Origin: Janthinobacterium agaricidamnosum
Lineage (GTDB): Bacteria > Pseudomonadota > Gammaproteobacteria > Burkholderiales > Burkholderiaceae_D
Assembly (NCBI RefSeq): GCF_003667705.1
Contig: NZ_CP033019.1
Coordinates: 5,394,001 to 5,458,000 of the forward strand
Reading direction: 5' to 3'
Length of the DNA stretch: 64,000 nucleotides
The translations under genes were made by a program, and so were the position numbers. The notes under the pieces were generated by a model. The model saw only the letters and a list, made by a program, of their open reading frames with translations, was not told the DNA's origin and ran no database searches. Below are positions 32,925 through 44,927 of this stretch, piece by piece; position 1 is the stretch's first letter; each line of letters begins with the position of its first letter.

Positions 32925-34205
32925 TTATGCCTTGAAGGAACCCAGCAAACGGTGGCGGAAGCGCCGCGATATCAGCCACAGCGCCAGCGCCAGGCCCGTA
33001 AACGCCAGCTGGCCCGACGCCAGCCACAGCACGGAACCGGACAGCAGAGGAGAGATCACGCCGGCCACCACGGCGCCCAGCAAGGTGCTGGCAAACGACT
33101 GGCACGAGGCCACCGTGCCGCGGATGTGCGGGAACAGGTCGAGCGCCAGCAGGGTCGCGCCCGGACCCACCAGCGACATGCCGAAGGTATAGAAGAACAA
33201 GGGCAGCACCGACCAGGGCAAGGAGGGCGGCAGGAACAGGTGATACACGACATTGACGCTGGCGGCGCACAGCAGGAAGGCAAAGCCGATGCCGATCTGG
33301 CGCGCGAACGTGACCTTGCCGGCGATGCGGTTGGCCGCCGCGGCGCCCATGAAGATGCCGCTCACGCAGGGAATGAACAGCCAGGCGAATTGCGATGGCC
33401 CCAGGCCCAGCTGCTTGGGCAGCATTTCCGGCGCGGCCGTGATGAACAGGAACAGGCCCGCGAAATTGAGCGCGACGATGCCGGCCTTGATGTGGAACAG
33501 GGGCGAGCGCAGGATCTGGCCATAGCTCGACGCCAGGAAGCGGGGATTGAAGGGCTGGCGCTTTTCCATCGGCAGGGTTTCGGGCAGGCGCCAGTAGCAG
33601 AACGCCAGCAGCACCACCGTGTAGAAGGCGAGGAACAGGAAGATCGAGCGCCAGTCGAACCAGATGACGATCCAGCCGCCCAGAATCGGCGCCACGGCCG
33701 GCGCGATGGAAAAGATCATCGTCACCAGCGACAGCAGCCGCGCCGCCGCCGCATCGGCATACAGGTCGCGGATGATGGCACGGCTGATCACCACGCCGGC
33801 GCCGGCCGAGACGCCCTGCATGATGCGGAAGAACCACAGGTAATGCACCGTGTGCGCCGAAGCGCAGCCGAGCGAACCGATGGCAAACATCAGCAGCGAC
33901 ACGAGAATGACGTTGCGCCTGCCGAAGGTATCCGAGATCGCGCCATGCCACAGCACCATGCCGGCAAAGGCCAGCATGTAGAACGTCAGCGACTGCTGCA
34001 CTTCCAGCGGCGACGCCTGCAGCGAACCCTGGATCGCGCCAAACGCGGGCAGATAGGTATCGATCGACAGGGGACCCAGCATCGACAGCCCGGCCAGCAT
34101 CATCGCCAGCGCACCGCGGCTCAGCGGCGCCATGTGGCTCGGTGTGGGAGGCGGAACGGGCGTGACCGGGTCGGGCGGCACATCGGCCGGAGGGGTGGGA
34201 AACAT
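32925..34205 (-). CDS. MFS drug exporter, Bcr/CflA type
   Basis: This 426-residue protein has 12 predicted membrane helices and the DHA1 features of Bcr/CflA exporters: LSIDTYLPAFGAIQGSL in helix 1, GMVLWHGAISDTFGRRNVIL (motif A) between helices 2 and 3, and SAGAGVVISRAIIRDLY (motif in helix 4-5). A Pro-rich cytoplasmic N-terminal tail of about 25 residues is unusual. Substrates of such proteins include bicyclomycin, chloramphenicol and sulfonamides, but the actual substrate here is unknown. A strong hairpin (34222-34247) lies just before its start. Confidence 0.92.
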   Translation of the reverse strand: MFPTPPADVPPDPVTPVPPPTPSHMAPLSRGALAMMLAGLSMLGPLSIDTYLPAFGAIQGSLQASPLEVQQSLTFYMLAFAGMVLWHGAISDTFGRRNVILVSLLMFAIGSLGCASAHTVHYLWFFRIMQGVSAGAGVVISRAIIRDLYADAAAARLLSLVTMIFSIAPAVAPILGGWIVIWFDWRSIFLFLAFYTVVLLAFCYWRLPETLPMEKRQPFNPRFLASSYGQILRSPLFHIKAGIVALNFAGLFLFITAAPEMLPKQLGLGPSQFAWLFIPCVSGIFMGAAAANRIAGKVTFARQIGIGFAFLLCAASVNVVYHLFLPPSLPWSVLPLFFYTFGMSLVGPGATLLALDLFPHIRGTVASCQSFASTLLGAVVAGVISPLLSGSVLWLASGQLAFTGLALALWLISRRFRHRLLGSFKA

Positions 34206-34221
34206 GGCGGATCCAAAGTGG

Positions 34222-34247
34222 CGCGCGGACCGGTTGCGGTCCGCGCG
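34222..34247. other. Perfect 11-bp stem hairpin before the MFS gene
   Basis: CGCGCGGACCG (34222-34232) pairs exactly with CGGTCCGCGCG (34237-34247) around GTTG. No T-run follows on the minus strand, and the MFS start is only 16 bp beyond, so it is a leader hairpin, possibly affecting translation, or an operator. Confidence 0.6.
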
Positions 34248-34260
34248 AGGTACTGCGTTA

Positions 34261-34290
34261 CTACAGACGTCTACAGACGTCTACAGACGC
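34261..34290. repeat. Three direct copies of CTACAGACGT
   Basis: Three exact 10-bp tandem copies lie at 34261, 34271 and 34281 (the last base of the third differs). They sit next to an inverted-repeat element. This could be slippage or iterated regulator sites. Confidence 0.7.
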
Positions 34291-34418
34291 CAAAATAGCT
34301 GATAAAACCGTCGCGAGCGGAAGGGAGAGCTGGCCGAGAAGCGCAGCCGTACACGAGTACGGCAAGCATCACAGGCCGCCTATCCCGACGCGCAGCAGGT
34401 TTGATCAGTTATTTTTTG
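34291..34418. repeat. Inverted-repeat element (about 128 bp) with internal hairpin
   Basis: Left end CAAAATAGCTGATAAAACC (34291-34309) matches the complement of 34398-34418 at most positions with a 2-base gap. Inside is a perfect hairpin GCCGTAC-acga-GTACGGC (34346-34363). No transposase frame fits. It resembles a MITE or long intergenic palindrome, and its right end supplies the stop codon of the neighbouring methyltransferase gene. Confidence 0.6.
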
Positions 34419-35607
34419 GCTTGGCTTCTTCGCGGCGGTTGTAACCGGCGACCATATCAAAGCGGAACAAACGACATTCCAGCGCACCGTTGAAGAATGG
34501 CGTCTTGCGCGCTTCCTTCAGACGCAGCAGCTTGGGCAGGCCCAGGTCGGCCGTGAACAGGAACACGGTCCAGCCGGCGAAGCGCTGCTTCAGGGTCGTG
34601 CCCATGGCCGAATAGAACGACGTCGACAGTTCATCTTCCGGGATGGTGCTGTCGCCGCGCACGCCGATACGCTCGCCGTACGGCGGGTTGGTCAGCATGA
34701 TGCCCGGCACGTCACTCGGCGGCTTGACTTCCTGCGCCTCGATCTGTTTCAGGGGCACGTCGAAGCGCACGCCGGCGCAACGCAGGTTATGGCGCGTCAT
34801 GGCGACCATGTCGCCCGAGATATCGCTGCCGAAAATGGTCGGTTCGGCCGGCAGCGGATTGACCTTGATGGCGTTTTTCATGGCATTCCACGGCGCCGGA
34901 TCGAAGTCGTGGAAGTTTTCAAACGCGAACTGGCGCGAGGCGCCCGGCGGTATCCCTTGCAGCATCTGCGCCGCTTCGGCCAGGATGGTGCCGGAACCGC
35001 ACATCGGGTCGAACAGCACCATGCCAGGCTTCCAGCCCGACACGCGCAGCAGGCCGGCGGCCAGGTTTTCGCGCAGCGGCGCGTCGCCCGTCTCTTCGCG
35101 CCAGCCGCGCTTGAACAAGGCTTCGCCCGAGGTGTCGAGATAGACGGTGAAGGTATGCGCGTCGAGGAAGCCGACGATGCGCATGTCCGGCGTCTTGGTG
35201 TTGACCGATGGACGCTCGTTGAACTGGTCGCGGAAGCGGTCGCAGATCGCATCCTTGATTTTCAATGTCGTGAATTCCAGGCTGCGCAGCGGCGATTTCA
35301 CGGCCGTGACGTCAACGCGGATCGTGTGGTGCACGCCGAACCAGTCTTCCCAGGATTGCGCCAGGGTCAGGTCGTAAATATCGTTTTCCGTCTTGTAGCC
35401 GGAATGCGCCATGCGCATCAGCACGCGCGAAGCGATGCGCGAATGCAGGTTGATGCGGTAGGAATCGAGCAGGTCGCCGGAGCAATGGACGCCGCCCGGC
35501 ACCTGGTTGTGCACCTTCATGGTCGCACTATCCTGGGCGATCTCGCCCAGTTCCTCGGCCAGCGCCGCTTCCATGCCGCGCGGGCATGGGCAAAAATATG
35601 AAGCCAT
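34405..35607 (-). CDS. THUMP-domain class I RNA methyltransferase (RlmL-N-like)
   Basis: This 400-residue protein starts MASYFCPCPRGMEAALAEEL with an AAGG site before ATG 35607; the longer frame to 35697 lacks support. The N-terminus (about 1-160) is a THUMP RNA-binding domain. The C-terminal part has a SAM-binding motif (VLFDPMCGSGTILAEAA), GSDISGDMV and the catalytic NPPYGERIG. It is related to the N-terminal half of E. coli RlmKL, which makes m2G2445 in 23S rRNA, and is found as a stand-alone protein in betaproteobacteria. The exact target is inferred. Confidence 0.88.
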   Translation of the reverse strand: MASYFCPCPRGMEAALAEELGEIAQDSATMKVHNQVPGGVHCSGDLLDSYRINLHSRIASRVLMRMAHSGYKTENDIYDLTLAQSWEDWFGVHHTIRVDVTAVKSPLRSLEFTTLKIKDAICDRFRDQFNERPSVNTKTPDMRIVGFLDAHTFTVYLDTSGEALFKRGWREETGDAPLRENLAAGLLRVSGWKPGMVLFDPMCGSGTILAEAAQMLQGIPPGASRQFAFENFHDFDPAPWNAMKNAIKVNPLPAEPTIFGSDISGDMVAMTRHNLRCAGVRFDVPLKQIEAQEVKPPSDVPGIMLTNPPYGERIGVRGDSTIPEDELSTSFYSAMGTTLKQRFAGWTVFLFTADLGLPKLLRLKEARKTPFFNGALECRLFRFDMVAGYNRREEAKPKNN

Positions 35608-35656
35608 GGTGTACCTTTTATCCGTTGAAAAACAATTAACTAAAAATTTCAAAACT

Positions 35657-35806
35657 TGTCGGATTACGCGCGCAGCGCCAATCCGACCTACATCCAATAT
35701 CTTGCGCAGGTCGGCGTAGGTCGGCTTAGCCCGCCAGGGCGTAAGCCGACAACACCGCTGCCGACTGAGCTTGTCGGATTACGCGCAAAGCGCTAATCCG
35801 ACCTAC
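35657..35806. repeat. Three extragenic palindromes of the GTCGGATTA family
   Basis: Copies lie at 35657-35691, 35716-35752 and 35772-35806. Each has arms like GTCGGATTA/TAATCCGAC with a GC-rich centre; the middle one uses GTCGGCTTA/TAAGCCGAC, so both arms changed together. The same family recurs at 47386-47473. They look like REP-type sequences. Confidence 0.8.
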
Positions 35807-35824
35807 ATTGACATCTTTCCATAA

Positions 35825-36439
35825 TTATTTCGCCAGCGCGCGCTCGACAAAATCGAGGCGGTCCTGCCCCCAGAACCCTTCGCCATCGACGATGTACCAC
35901 GGCGAACCGAACACGCTGGCGGCGGTGGCCGCTTCCGTGTTGGCGTCGTATTCCGCCTGCACGCTGGCCGTCTCCGACGTTTTCAGCAACTGGCGGCCGT
36001 CGAAACCGGCGTCAAACGCGATCTGCACCAGGGTTTCCTCGTCGCCGATATTGCGCTCCTCCGCCCACAGACCGCGCATGATGGCGTGCGCCAGTTTCAG
36101 CGACGCTTCCACGCCGTGCGCCAGGCGCGTGGCGATGATCAGCTTGGCCGACGCTTCCGGCGACACGGGGAAGAACTTCGGCTGCAGGGTCAATGGCACC
36201 TGCAAAAAGGCCGACCAGCGCGCCAGTTCGGCCAGGCGGTACGCCTGGCGCTGCGGTGCGCGCTTGGCCAGCGGCAGGCCGCCCGAGACGCTGAAGACCT
36301 TGCCCAGGTCAAAGGGACGCACGTCGATCTGTGCGCCCGTCTTCGCGGCGATGGCCATCAGGCGCGCATGCCCCAGGTAGGTCCATGGCGAGTGGGGCGC
36401 AAAAAAATACTGCACGACTTTGCTCTGGCTTGCACTCAT
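35825..36439 (-). CDS. 2-hydroxychromene-2-carboxylate isomerase-like (DsbA fold)
   Basis: This 204-residue thioredoxin-like protein has the HCCA isomerase/GST-kappa pattern: VVQYFFAPHSPWTYLGHARL at the N-terminus (with the Ser that replaces the redox Cys), VRPFDLGKVF, and the C-terminal VFGSPWYIVDGEGFWGQDRLDFVERAL. Classical members act in naphthalene degradation, but many chromosomal copies have unknown glutathione-dependent roles. No aromatic-degradation genes lie nearby, so the substrate here is open. Confidence 0.85.
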   Translation of the reverse strand: MSASQSKVVQYFFAPHSPWTYLGHARLMAIAAKTGAQIDVRPFDLGKVFSVSGGLPLAKRAPQRQAYRLAELARWSAFLQVPLTLQPKFFPVSPEASAKLIIATRLAHGVEASLKLAHAIMRGLWAEERNIGDEETLVQIAFDAGFDGRQLLKTSETASVQAEYDANTEAATAASVFGSPWYIVDGEGFWGQDRLDFVERALAK

Positions 36440-36449
36440 TTCGACTCCC

Positions 36450-36887
36450 TTAGAAAGGCTTGACCACGACCAACACGACGACGGCCAGCAGCATCACCAC
36501 CGGCACTTCATTAAACCAGCGGAACCAGGTGTGACTGCGCTTGTTGAGACCTTTTTCAAACTTGCGCAGGATGGAACCGCAGGCGTGGTGATAGCCGAGC
36601 AGCAGCACCACGAACGTCAGTTTGGCGTGCATCCAGCCCGGCATCTTCATGCCGCCCTGGCTCCCGCCATACAGCATCCACATCAACGCCAGCCCCAGCA
36701 CCATCGCCGGCAGCGCCAGCAGCGACATGAAGCGGTACAACTTGCGCGCCATCAGCAGCAGGCGCTCGGTGGCCACCGTTTCCGTCTCCATCGCCAGGTT
36801 CACGAAGATGCGCGGCAAATAAAACAGGCCGGCGAACCAGGAAATGACGAAGATGATGTGGAAGGCTTTGGTCCAGAGAAAGAGCAT
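36450..36887 (-). CDS. hemJ: Protoporphyrinogen IX oxidase HemJ (CopD/UPF0093 family)
   Basis: This 145-residue inner-membrane protein has four predicted helices and the family start MLFLWTKAFHIIFVISWFAG, continuing LFYLPRIFVNLA, with the conserved His in the first helix, then MHAKLTFVVLLLGYHH with the conserved Lys. HemJ performs the six-electron oxidation of protoporphyrinogen in haem synthesis in bacteria lacking HemG and HemY. The upstream 13 in-frame residues to 36926 are excluded because the family starts at MLFLW. It precedes the HCCA-isomerase-like gene by 10 bp on the same strand. Confidence 0.9.
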   Translation of the reverse strand: MLFLWTKAFHIIFVISWFAGLFYLPRIFVNLAMETETVATERLLLMARKLYRFMSLLALPAMVLGLALMWMLYGGSQGGMKMPGWMHAKLTFVVLLLGYHHACGSILRKFEKGLNKRSHTWFRWFNEVPVVMLLAVVVLVVVKPF

Positions 36888-36957
36888 GGGGTTCCCAGTG
36901 TCGGAGGTGGAGAGAAACAAGAGCACGGGCCGCCTTGTGGGCCGCCCGCGAATGAGA

Positions 36958-38229
36958 CTATTTGCGTACTTCGCCGTGGCCGAAAACCACGTACTTGAGC
37001 GAGGTCAGGCCTTCCAGGCCCACCGGACCGCGCGCGTGCAGCTTGTCGTTCGAGATGCCGATCTCGGCGCCCAGGCCATATTCGAAACCGTCGGCGAAAC
37101 GCGTCGAGGCGTTCACCATCACCGAGGCGGAATCGACTTCGCGCAGGAAGCGCAGCGCATCGCTGTAGTCTTCCGTGATGATGGACTCCGTGTGCTTCGA
37201 GGAATACCGGTTGATGTGGTCCATCGCTTCGTCGATGCCGTCGACCACCTTCACCGACAGGATGGCGGCCAGGTATTCGGTGGACCAGTCTTCCTCGGTG
37301 GCCGCTATCAGGTGCGGATAAGCGGCGGCGGCCAGGATCGCATGGCTTTCCGGATCGGCGCGCAGTTCCACCTGTTTGGTCAGGTACAGTTCGGCCAGCT
37401 GCGGCAGCACGGCCGGTGCGATGGCGCGCGCCACCAGCAGGGTTTCCATGGTGTTGCAGGTGCCGTAGCGGTGGCACTTCGCGTTGAAGCCGATATCGAC
37501 GGCTTTTTTCAGGTCCGCCTTGGCGTCGATGTAGACGTGGCAGATGCCGTCGAGGTGCTTGATCATCGGCACGGTGGCCTCTTCCATCAGGCGCGCGATC
37601 AGGCCTTTGCCGCCGCGCGGCACGATGACGTCCACGTACTGCGGCATGGTGATCAAAGCGCCGACGGCGGCGCGGTCGGTAGTGTCGATCACTTGCACGG
37701 CATCGGCAGGCAGGCCGGCACCCAGCAAGCCCTCGGCCACCAGCTTGGCCAGCGCGCGGTTGCAGTGAATCGCTTCCGAGCCGCCGCGCAAGATCGTCGC
37801 GTTGCCGCTCTTGATGCACAGGCCGGCCGCGTCCACCGTCACGTTCGGACGCGCTTCATAGATGATGCCGATGACGCCCAGCGGCACGCGCATCTGGCCC
37901 ACCTGGATGCCCGTCGGACGGAATTTCATGTTCGAGATTTCGCCGATCGGGTCGGCCAGCGACACGATTTGCGTCAAGCCTTCGACCATGGTGGCGATGG
38001 CGGCGTCGGACAGGGTCAGGCGGTCGAGCATGGCCGGCGCCAGGCCGGCGGCAGCAGCCGCATCGAGGTCGCGCTGGTTGGCCGCGCGCAGCAGATCGGC
38101 ATCGCGCACGATGGCGGCGGCGATCAGGGTCAAGGCGCGGTTGCGCGTGGCGCTGTCGGCACGCGCCATGGCGCGCGAAGCGGCGCGTGCGCGCGTGCCC
38201 ACGTCCTGCATATATTCTGTGATGTCCAT
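36958..38229 (-). CDS. proA: Gamma-glutamyl phosphate reductase
   Basis: This protein of about 423 residues performs the second step of proline synthesis, the NADPH reduction of gamma-glutamyl phosphate. Motifs include [23 protein letters not shown] (about 112-134), [14 protein letters not shown], and [16 protein letters not shown] with the catalytic Cys. I use ATG 38229 (GGA at 7-bp spacing); ATG 38241 would add four residues. The longer frame upstream overlaps holA in another frame and is a shadow. It follows holA by 23 bp. Confidence 0.96.
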   Translation of the reverse strand: MDITEYMQDVGTRARAASRAMARADSATRNRALTLIAAAIVRDADLLRAANQRDLDAAAAAGLAPAMLDRLTLSDAAIATMVEGLTQIVSLADPIGEISNMKFRPTGIQVGQMRVPLGVIGIIYEARPNVTVDAAGLCIKSGNATILRGGSEAIHCNRALAKLVAEGLLGAGLPADAVQVIDTTDRAAVGALITMPQYVDVIVPRGGKGLIARLMEEATVPMIKHLDGICHVYIDAKADLKKAVDIGFNAKCHRYGTCNTMETLLVARAIAPAVLPQLAELYLTKQVELRADPESHAILAAAAYPHLIAATEEDWSTEYLAAILSVKVVDGIDEAMDHINRYSSKHTESIITEDYSDALRFLREVDSASVMVNASTRFADGFEYGLGAEIGISNDKLHARGPVGLEGLTSLKYVVFGHGEVRK

Positions 38230-38252
38230 GCTCGTATCCATATAGTAAAAAA

Positions 38253-39269
38253 CTAGCCTCGGGCGATCTTCAGTCCCAGTTGCAGCATGGCGTCCCAGGC
38301 ATCGCCCGCGTAGCCCTTGGCGCGCAAACCCTTGATCATCTTGTCCACCTGCGCCGCCTGCTGCAGCGCCGCTTCCAGCACGGGCAGCGAAATGCGCCGC
38401 AGGGCCGGTTCCATCATCCGCTCGCGCGGACCCCAGATGCGGTATTCCTTCAGCAGCGCGCCCAACGGACGCCCTTGCGCCATGCCGGCCTTCAATTTTA
38501 ACAGCGTGCGGATTTCCTCGGAGACGGCCCACAAGACCAGCGGCAGCGCCTCGCCCTCGCCTTTCAAGCCTTCGAGCATGCGCACCAGGCGCGCCGGGTC
38601 GCCGGCCAGCATGGCTTCGGACAGCTTGAAGACATCGTAGCGGGCCACGTTCAGCACCGCGTCCTGCACTTGTTCGTACGTCAGCTTGCCCGCGGCATGC
38701 AGCAAGCCCAGCTTCTGGATTTCCTGGTGCGCCGCCAGCAAGTTACCTTCCACCCGTTCGGCGATGAAGTCGATGCTGGCACGCTCGGCGCTTTGCCCCT
38801 GCGCGGCCAGGCGCTGCGATATCCACGCCGGCAACTGTGCCCGTTCCACATTCGGAATGTCGATATACACGGCCGCCTGCTGCAGGCTGGCGACCCAGGC
38901 CGCCTTTTGCGTGGCCCAATCCAGCTTGGGCAAGGTGATCAGGGTCAGGTTGTCGGGACTGAGGTTTTTCGCGTAGCTTTGCAGCGCCGCGCCGCCATCC
39001 TTGCCCGGCTTGCCCGTGGGGATGCGCAGTTCGATCAGTTTTTTATCGCCGAACAGCGACAGCTCCTGGTTCGCCGCCAGCAGTTCACCCCACTTGAAGC
39101 TGCGCTCCACCGTCAGCACGTCGCGCTCGGAGTAGCCCTGCGCGCGCGCCGCGCGGCGGATCTTGTCGGCCGCTTCCAGCGCCAGCAAGTGTTCGTCGCT
39201 GGTGATCACATACAGCTGCGCCAGCGGCTTGGCCACATTCCCATCGAGCGCATCTATCCGCAATTGCAT
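38253..39269 (-). CDS. holA: DNA polymerase III delta subunit
   Basis: This 338-residue clamp-loader subunit opens the beta clamp. The family N-terminus appears as [38 protein letters not shown] in two parts, followed by [22 protein letters not shown] (about 72-93). The helical collar domain at the C-terminus ([31 protein letters not shown]) fits HolA. Gene order leuS-lptE-holA is a classical conserved neighbourhood in proteobacteria and strongly supports the assignment. Confidence 0.96.
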   Translation of the reverse strand: MQLRIDALDGNVAKPLAQLYVITSDEHLLALEAADKIRRAARAQGYSERDVLTVERSFKWGELLAANQELSLFGDKKLIELRIPTGKPGKDGGAALQSYAKNLSPDNLTLITLPKLDWATQKAAWVASLQQAAVYIDIPNVERAQLPAWISQRLAAQGQSAERASIDFIAERVEGNLLAAHQEIQKLGLLHAAGKLTYEQVQDAVLNVARYDVFKLSEAMLAGDPARLVRMLEGLKGEGEALPLVLWAVSEEIRTLLKLKAGMAQGRPLGALLKEYRIWGPRERMMEPALRRISLPVLEAALQQAAQVDKMIKGLRAKGYAGDAWDAMLQLGLKIARG

Positions 39270-39279
39270 GGCGTCCCCG

Positions 39280-39870
39280 TTACTGCTGCGGGGCGGCCGG
39301 CGCGGCCGGCGTCACCGGCGCCACCGACATGGCCGGCAGCACCGGCTTGATGGCGGCCAGGCGGCGCATGATCTGCTGCACCAGGTCGTTGCGCATGTCG
39401 CGGTACAGCGCCGCTTCCTCGGTTTCCTTGGCCAGTACCTGCCTGTCGTCGAAGGTGATGGGGCGCACCAGGCTGATGGTCGTCGGCGCCAGCAACTGGT
39501 TGCCGGCCTTGTCCACCACGCGGAAATTGATCGAATAGCCGAGTTGATACTCTTGTACGCGGCCGCTGGTGTTCAGGGACAAAATGGTCTTGGTACGATT
39601 CATCTCCGGATCGGAGATCACTTCAAGGACGGCGTCGGCGCCATCCCTGGTATTGACCACCTCCGTGCTGCCAATGGCGCGGATATAGCGCTTCAGGCCG
39701 ATCGCCAGCGGCGACGAGTCGGGCAAGCCGATGTACATCGTCGCGAACGGCAGCATGAAACTGCCGTTCGAACCGCGCAAGTGAAAGCCGCAGGCCGACA
39801 GCAGGACGGTCAGGCCCAACGCCAGCACGGCGCGGCGGCCCAACAGCGATACTTGAGAGGAAGTCGTCAT
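39280..39870 (-). CDS. lptE: LPS-assembly lipoprotein LptE
   Basis: This 196-residue outer-membrane lipoprotein plugs the LptD barrel for LPS export. The signal peptide ends in the lipobox LLSACGFHLRG (Cys about 27), with the GFHLRG start typical of LptE. ATG 39870 directly follows leuS by 2 bp on the same strand; the longer upstream frame is a leuS shadow. A Pro/Ala-rich tail ends the protein (PVTPAAPAAPQQ). Position between leuS and holA confirms the call. Confidence 0.95.
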   Translation of the reverse strand: MTTSSQVSLLGRRAVLALGLTVLLSACGFHLRGSNGSFMLPFATMYIGLPDSSPLAIGLKRYIRAIGSTEVVNTRDGADAVLEVISDPEMNRTKTILSLNTSGRVQEYQLGYSINFRVVDKAGNQLLAPTTISLVRPITFDDRQVLAKETEEAALYRDMRNDLVQQIMRRLAAIKPVLPAMSVAPVTPAAPAAPQQ

Positions 39871-39872
39871 GA

Positions 39873-42545
<2,673 letters not shown>

Positions 42546-42667
42546 TTATACTGGTTGTCGCCGCCCGATAGCGCGGCGCGCTGGCGGCCCGGGCCGGCAA
42601 ATTTTGGCAAGCGCACAATTATGCTGTGTAATATATGGCAATCTTGTTCTTTGCATCAAAGCCGGCC

Positions 42668-43432
42668 ATGATCGTCTATCAGGAATATCTGCCCATCCCC
42701 ACCTTGCGGCCCTGGCTGGACTGCGTCTGGACCTGCCGCGTGCAGACGGGCGCCACGCCCTTCACGCACCAGGTCTTGCCCGACAATTGCATCGACATCC
42801 TGTGCCAGGACCAGCAGGACGCCAGCTTTGCCGTGGGCATGATGACGGCGCCGATTACCGTCGTCAGCCAGGGTCTGGTGCAGACGGTGGCGGCCCGCTT
42901 CAAGCCGGGCGCAGCGGCACGCTTCTTCCAGCTGCCCTTGTGCGAACTGAGCGATGGCCGCACGGGATTGCAGCAGCTATGGGGCCGCGAGCTGGCGGCG
43001 CGCCTCGGTGACGCGCTATGGAGCGAGCCCTTGTCCAACGCACAAAGAATTGCCATTTTGCAAGAATATCTGCTGCTGCGCCTGCGCGCCGCGCCGCCAC
43101 GGCGCCAGGCCGGCGCGGCCGACCATGCCATCGCGGCCATTGAGGCGGCATCGGGGCAGGTGCGCGTGGATGGACTGGCGCAGCAGCTGGGCGTGTCGCG
43201 CCAGCACCTGGCGCTGCAATTTCGCCAGCAAGTGGGCATCAGCCCGAAGCTGTTTGCCCGCATCTGCCGTTTCCGCGCCGCCTGCCAGGCCATGCAAAGC
43301 GTGGCGGGACAGCAGGACTGGGCGCAGATGGCCTTGCAATATGGTTATTTCGATCAGTCGCACCTGATCCACGACTTCCAGGAATTCGCCCGCAGCTCGC
43401 CCGACGCGTGGCTGGCGGGCCGGCGCGCGTGA
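42668..43432 (+). CDS. AraC-family transcriptional regulator
   Basis: This 254-residue protein has an N-terminal sensor part (DUF6597-like; YLPIPTLRPWLDCVWTCRV, then PDNCIDILCQD). The C-terminal double helix-turn-helix (about 165-250) includes VDGLAQQLGVSRQHLALQFRQQVGISPKLFARICRFR and MALQYGYFDQSHLIHDFQEFA. The ATG at 42668 is preferred to 42635 by alignment with similar proteins, although neither has a good ribosome site. It is divergent from leuS. The downstream glyoxalase-fold gene, 77 bp away on the same strand, may be its target. Confidence 0.88.
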   Translation: MIVYQEYLPIPTLRPWLDCVWTCRVQTGATPFTHQVLPDNCIDILCQDQQDASFAVGMMTAPITVVSQGLVQTVAARFKPGAAARFFQLPLCELSDGRTGLQQLWGRELAARLGDALWSEPLSNAQRIAILQEYLLLRLRAAPPRRQAGAADHAIAAIEAASGQVRVDGLAQQLGVSRQHLALQFRQQVGISPKLFARICRFRAACQAMQSVAGQQDWAQMALQYGYFDQSHLIHDFQEFARSSPDAWLAGRRA

Positions 43433-43509
43433 GCACCTTCCATTTTTCCAATCGCCACGCGCACGCCGGTGGCATGATGGCGTTATTCTTCATTCACCAG
43501 GAGCAGAAC

Positions 43510-43875
43510 ATGATCAAGGGCTTGCGCACCGTCACCTATCCCGTCCCCGACCTGGACAAGGCCAAAGCCTGGTACAGCCAGGTATTCGGCACGGCACCGT
43601 ATTTCGACCAGCCGTTCTATGTCGGCTTTGCCATCGGCGGCTTCGAGCTGGGACTGCTGCCGGACGGCAAGCCTGGCACGCAGGGCAGCGTGACGTACTG
43701 GGGCGTGGATGGCATTGAGCAGGAAGTCGAACGCATCGTGGCGCTGGGCGGCAGCCTGCACCATCCGATCACGGACGTGGGCGACGGCATCCGCACGGTG
43801 GAATTGCTCGACCCCTTCGGCAACCAGATCGGCCTGATCGACAATCCCCACTTCGATACGGCCAAGGTCGTCTAG
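43510..43875 (+). CDS. VOC/glyoxalase-fold protein
   Basis: This 121-residue protein starts at ATG 43510, preceded by AGGAG, with the typical VOC opening GLRTVTYPVPDLDKAKAWYSQVFG. A second half has the beta-alpha-beta signature ending in VELLDPFGNQIGLIDNPHF, where the conserved Glu and the DPxGN turn lie. Members include metal-dependent lyases, dioxygenases and antibiotic-binding proteins; the substrate is unknown. The stop overlaps the convergent LysR gene by 4 bp. Confidence 0.85.
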   Translation: MIKGLRTVTYPVPDLDKAKAWYSQVFGTAPYFDQPFYVGFAIGGFELGLLPDGKPGTQGSVTYWGVDGIEQEVERIVALGGSLHHPITDVGDGIRTVELLDPFGNQIGLIDNPHFDTAKVV

Positions 43876-44768
43876 GCCGCCTCGTCTTGCAGCCATACGC
43901 GGAACTGCTGCAAGGCCAGTTTCTCATGTGCCGCCTCGGGCGTGATCAGGTAATACGCGCGCTGGCCGCGCAGTGGGCGCTCGCATGCGATGCGCAGCTC
44001 GCCGCGCGCCAGTTCCGCTTCGACCAGCATACGGGGCAGCAAGACCACGCCCTGTCCCTGCACGGCCGCCATGGCCAGCATGGAAAACAACTCATAGCGG
44101 GCGCCGTAGCGCGCCAGTTCCCCATCGACCTGCATGGCGTCAAACCACTGGCGCCAGGCGCCCGGGCGCGTACTTTGCTGCAACAAGGTCAGTTCCAATA
44201 AATCCTGCGGCTGCCAGGCGCTGCGCGCCGCCAGCAGGCGCGGGCTGGCGACAGGCACGATTTCTTCGTGCATGAGCAAGGTGGCGCGCGTGCCGGGCCA
44301 GCGCGCCAGCTGCTCGGGCGTACCCGCGTACAAGGCGCCGTCGTATTCCGTATCGGCAAACATGAACGGCTTTGTATAGGCATCGATATGCACGACGATA
44401 TCGGGGTGCAAACCGGCCAGCGACGACAGCCGCGGCATCAGCCAGCGCGTGGCAAACGTGGGCACAGACGCGAGCTGCAGCGCCCCGCCGCCGCCCTGGC
44501 GCGCCATGGTGTCGAGCGTGTCGCGCTCCAGGCCGTCGAGGCGGGCCGCGATCTGGCGCGCATACGCGGCGCCGGCGCTGGTCAGCAGCACGCCATGGCG
44601 CGTGCGCTGGAATAGTTGCACGCCAAGAAAGCTTTCCAGGGAAGATATCTGCCGCGACACGGCGCTTTGCGTCAGCGACAGTTCGCGCGCCGCATGCGTG
44701 TAGCTCTGGTGGCGCGCGGCCGCTTCGAAACAATTTAGCGCTTGCAGCATGGGAATTTTGCGTGACAT
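43872..44768 (-). CDS. LysR-family regulator (GcvA-like), divergent from gcdH
   Basis: This 298-residue protein starts [41 protein letters not shown] in parts, a classical LysR winged helix-turn-helix (1-65), followed by a substrate-binding domain of GcvA type (about 90-295). I start at 44768; the frame continues to 44903 without a credible start. It is divergently placed to glutaryl-CoA dehydrogenase, the usual arrangement for the LysR activator of glutarate catabolism, so its ligand may be glutarate or glutaryl-CoA (inference). Confidence 0.9.
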   Translation of the reverse strand: MSRKIPMLQALNCFEAAARHQSYTHAARELSLTQSAVSRQISSLESFLGVQLFQRTRHGVLLTSAGAAYARQIAARLDGLERDTLDTMARQGGGGALQLASVPTFATRWLMPRLSSLAGLHPDIVVHIDAYTKPFMFADTEYDGALYAGTPEQLARWPGTRATLLMHEEIVPVASPRLLAARSAWQPQDLLELTLLQQSTRPGAWRQWFDAMQVDGELARYGARYELFSMLAMAAVQGQGVVLLPRMLVEAELARGELRIACERPLRGQRAYYLITPEAAHEKLALQQFRVWLQDEAA

Positions 44769-44927
44769 GGGGGTATCGGGCCGGTGAAAGGCTTCAGTAT
44801 GCCGCAAGATATGCGCATCACGCATGTCTGGGTGCAAAAAAATCGTTTGCGCAAGGCTAGGCAAAAACCTACCATGAGCCATATTCAATCTTGCGCCGAT
44901 CACCGGCGCTCACCTGCGAGGCCTGTG

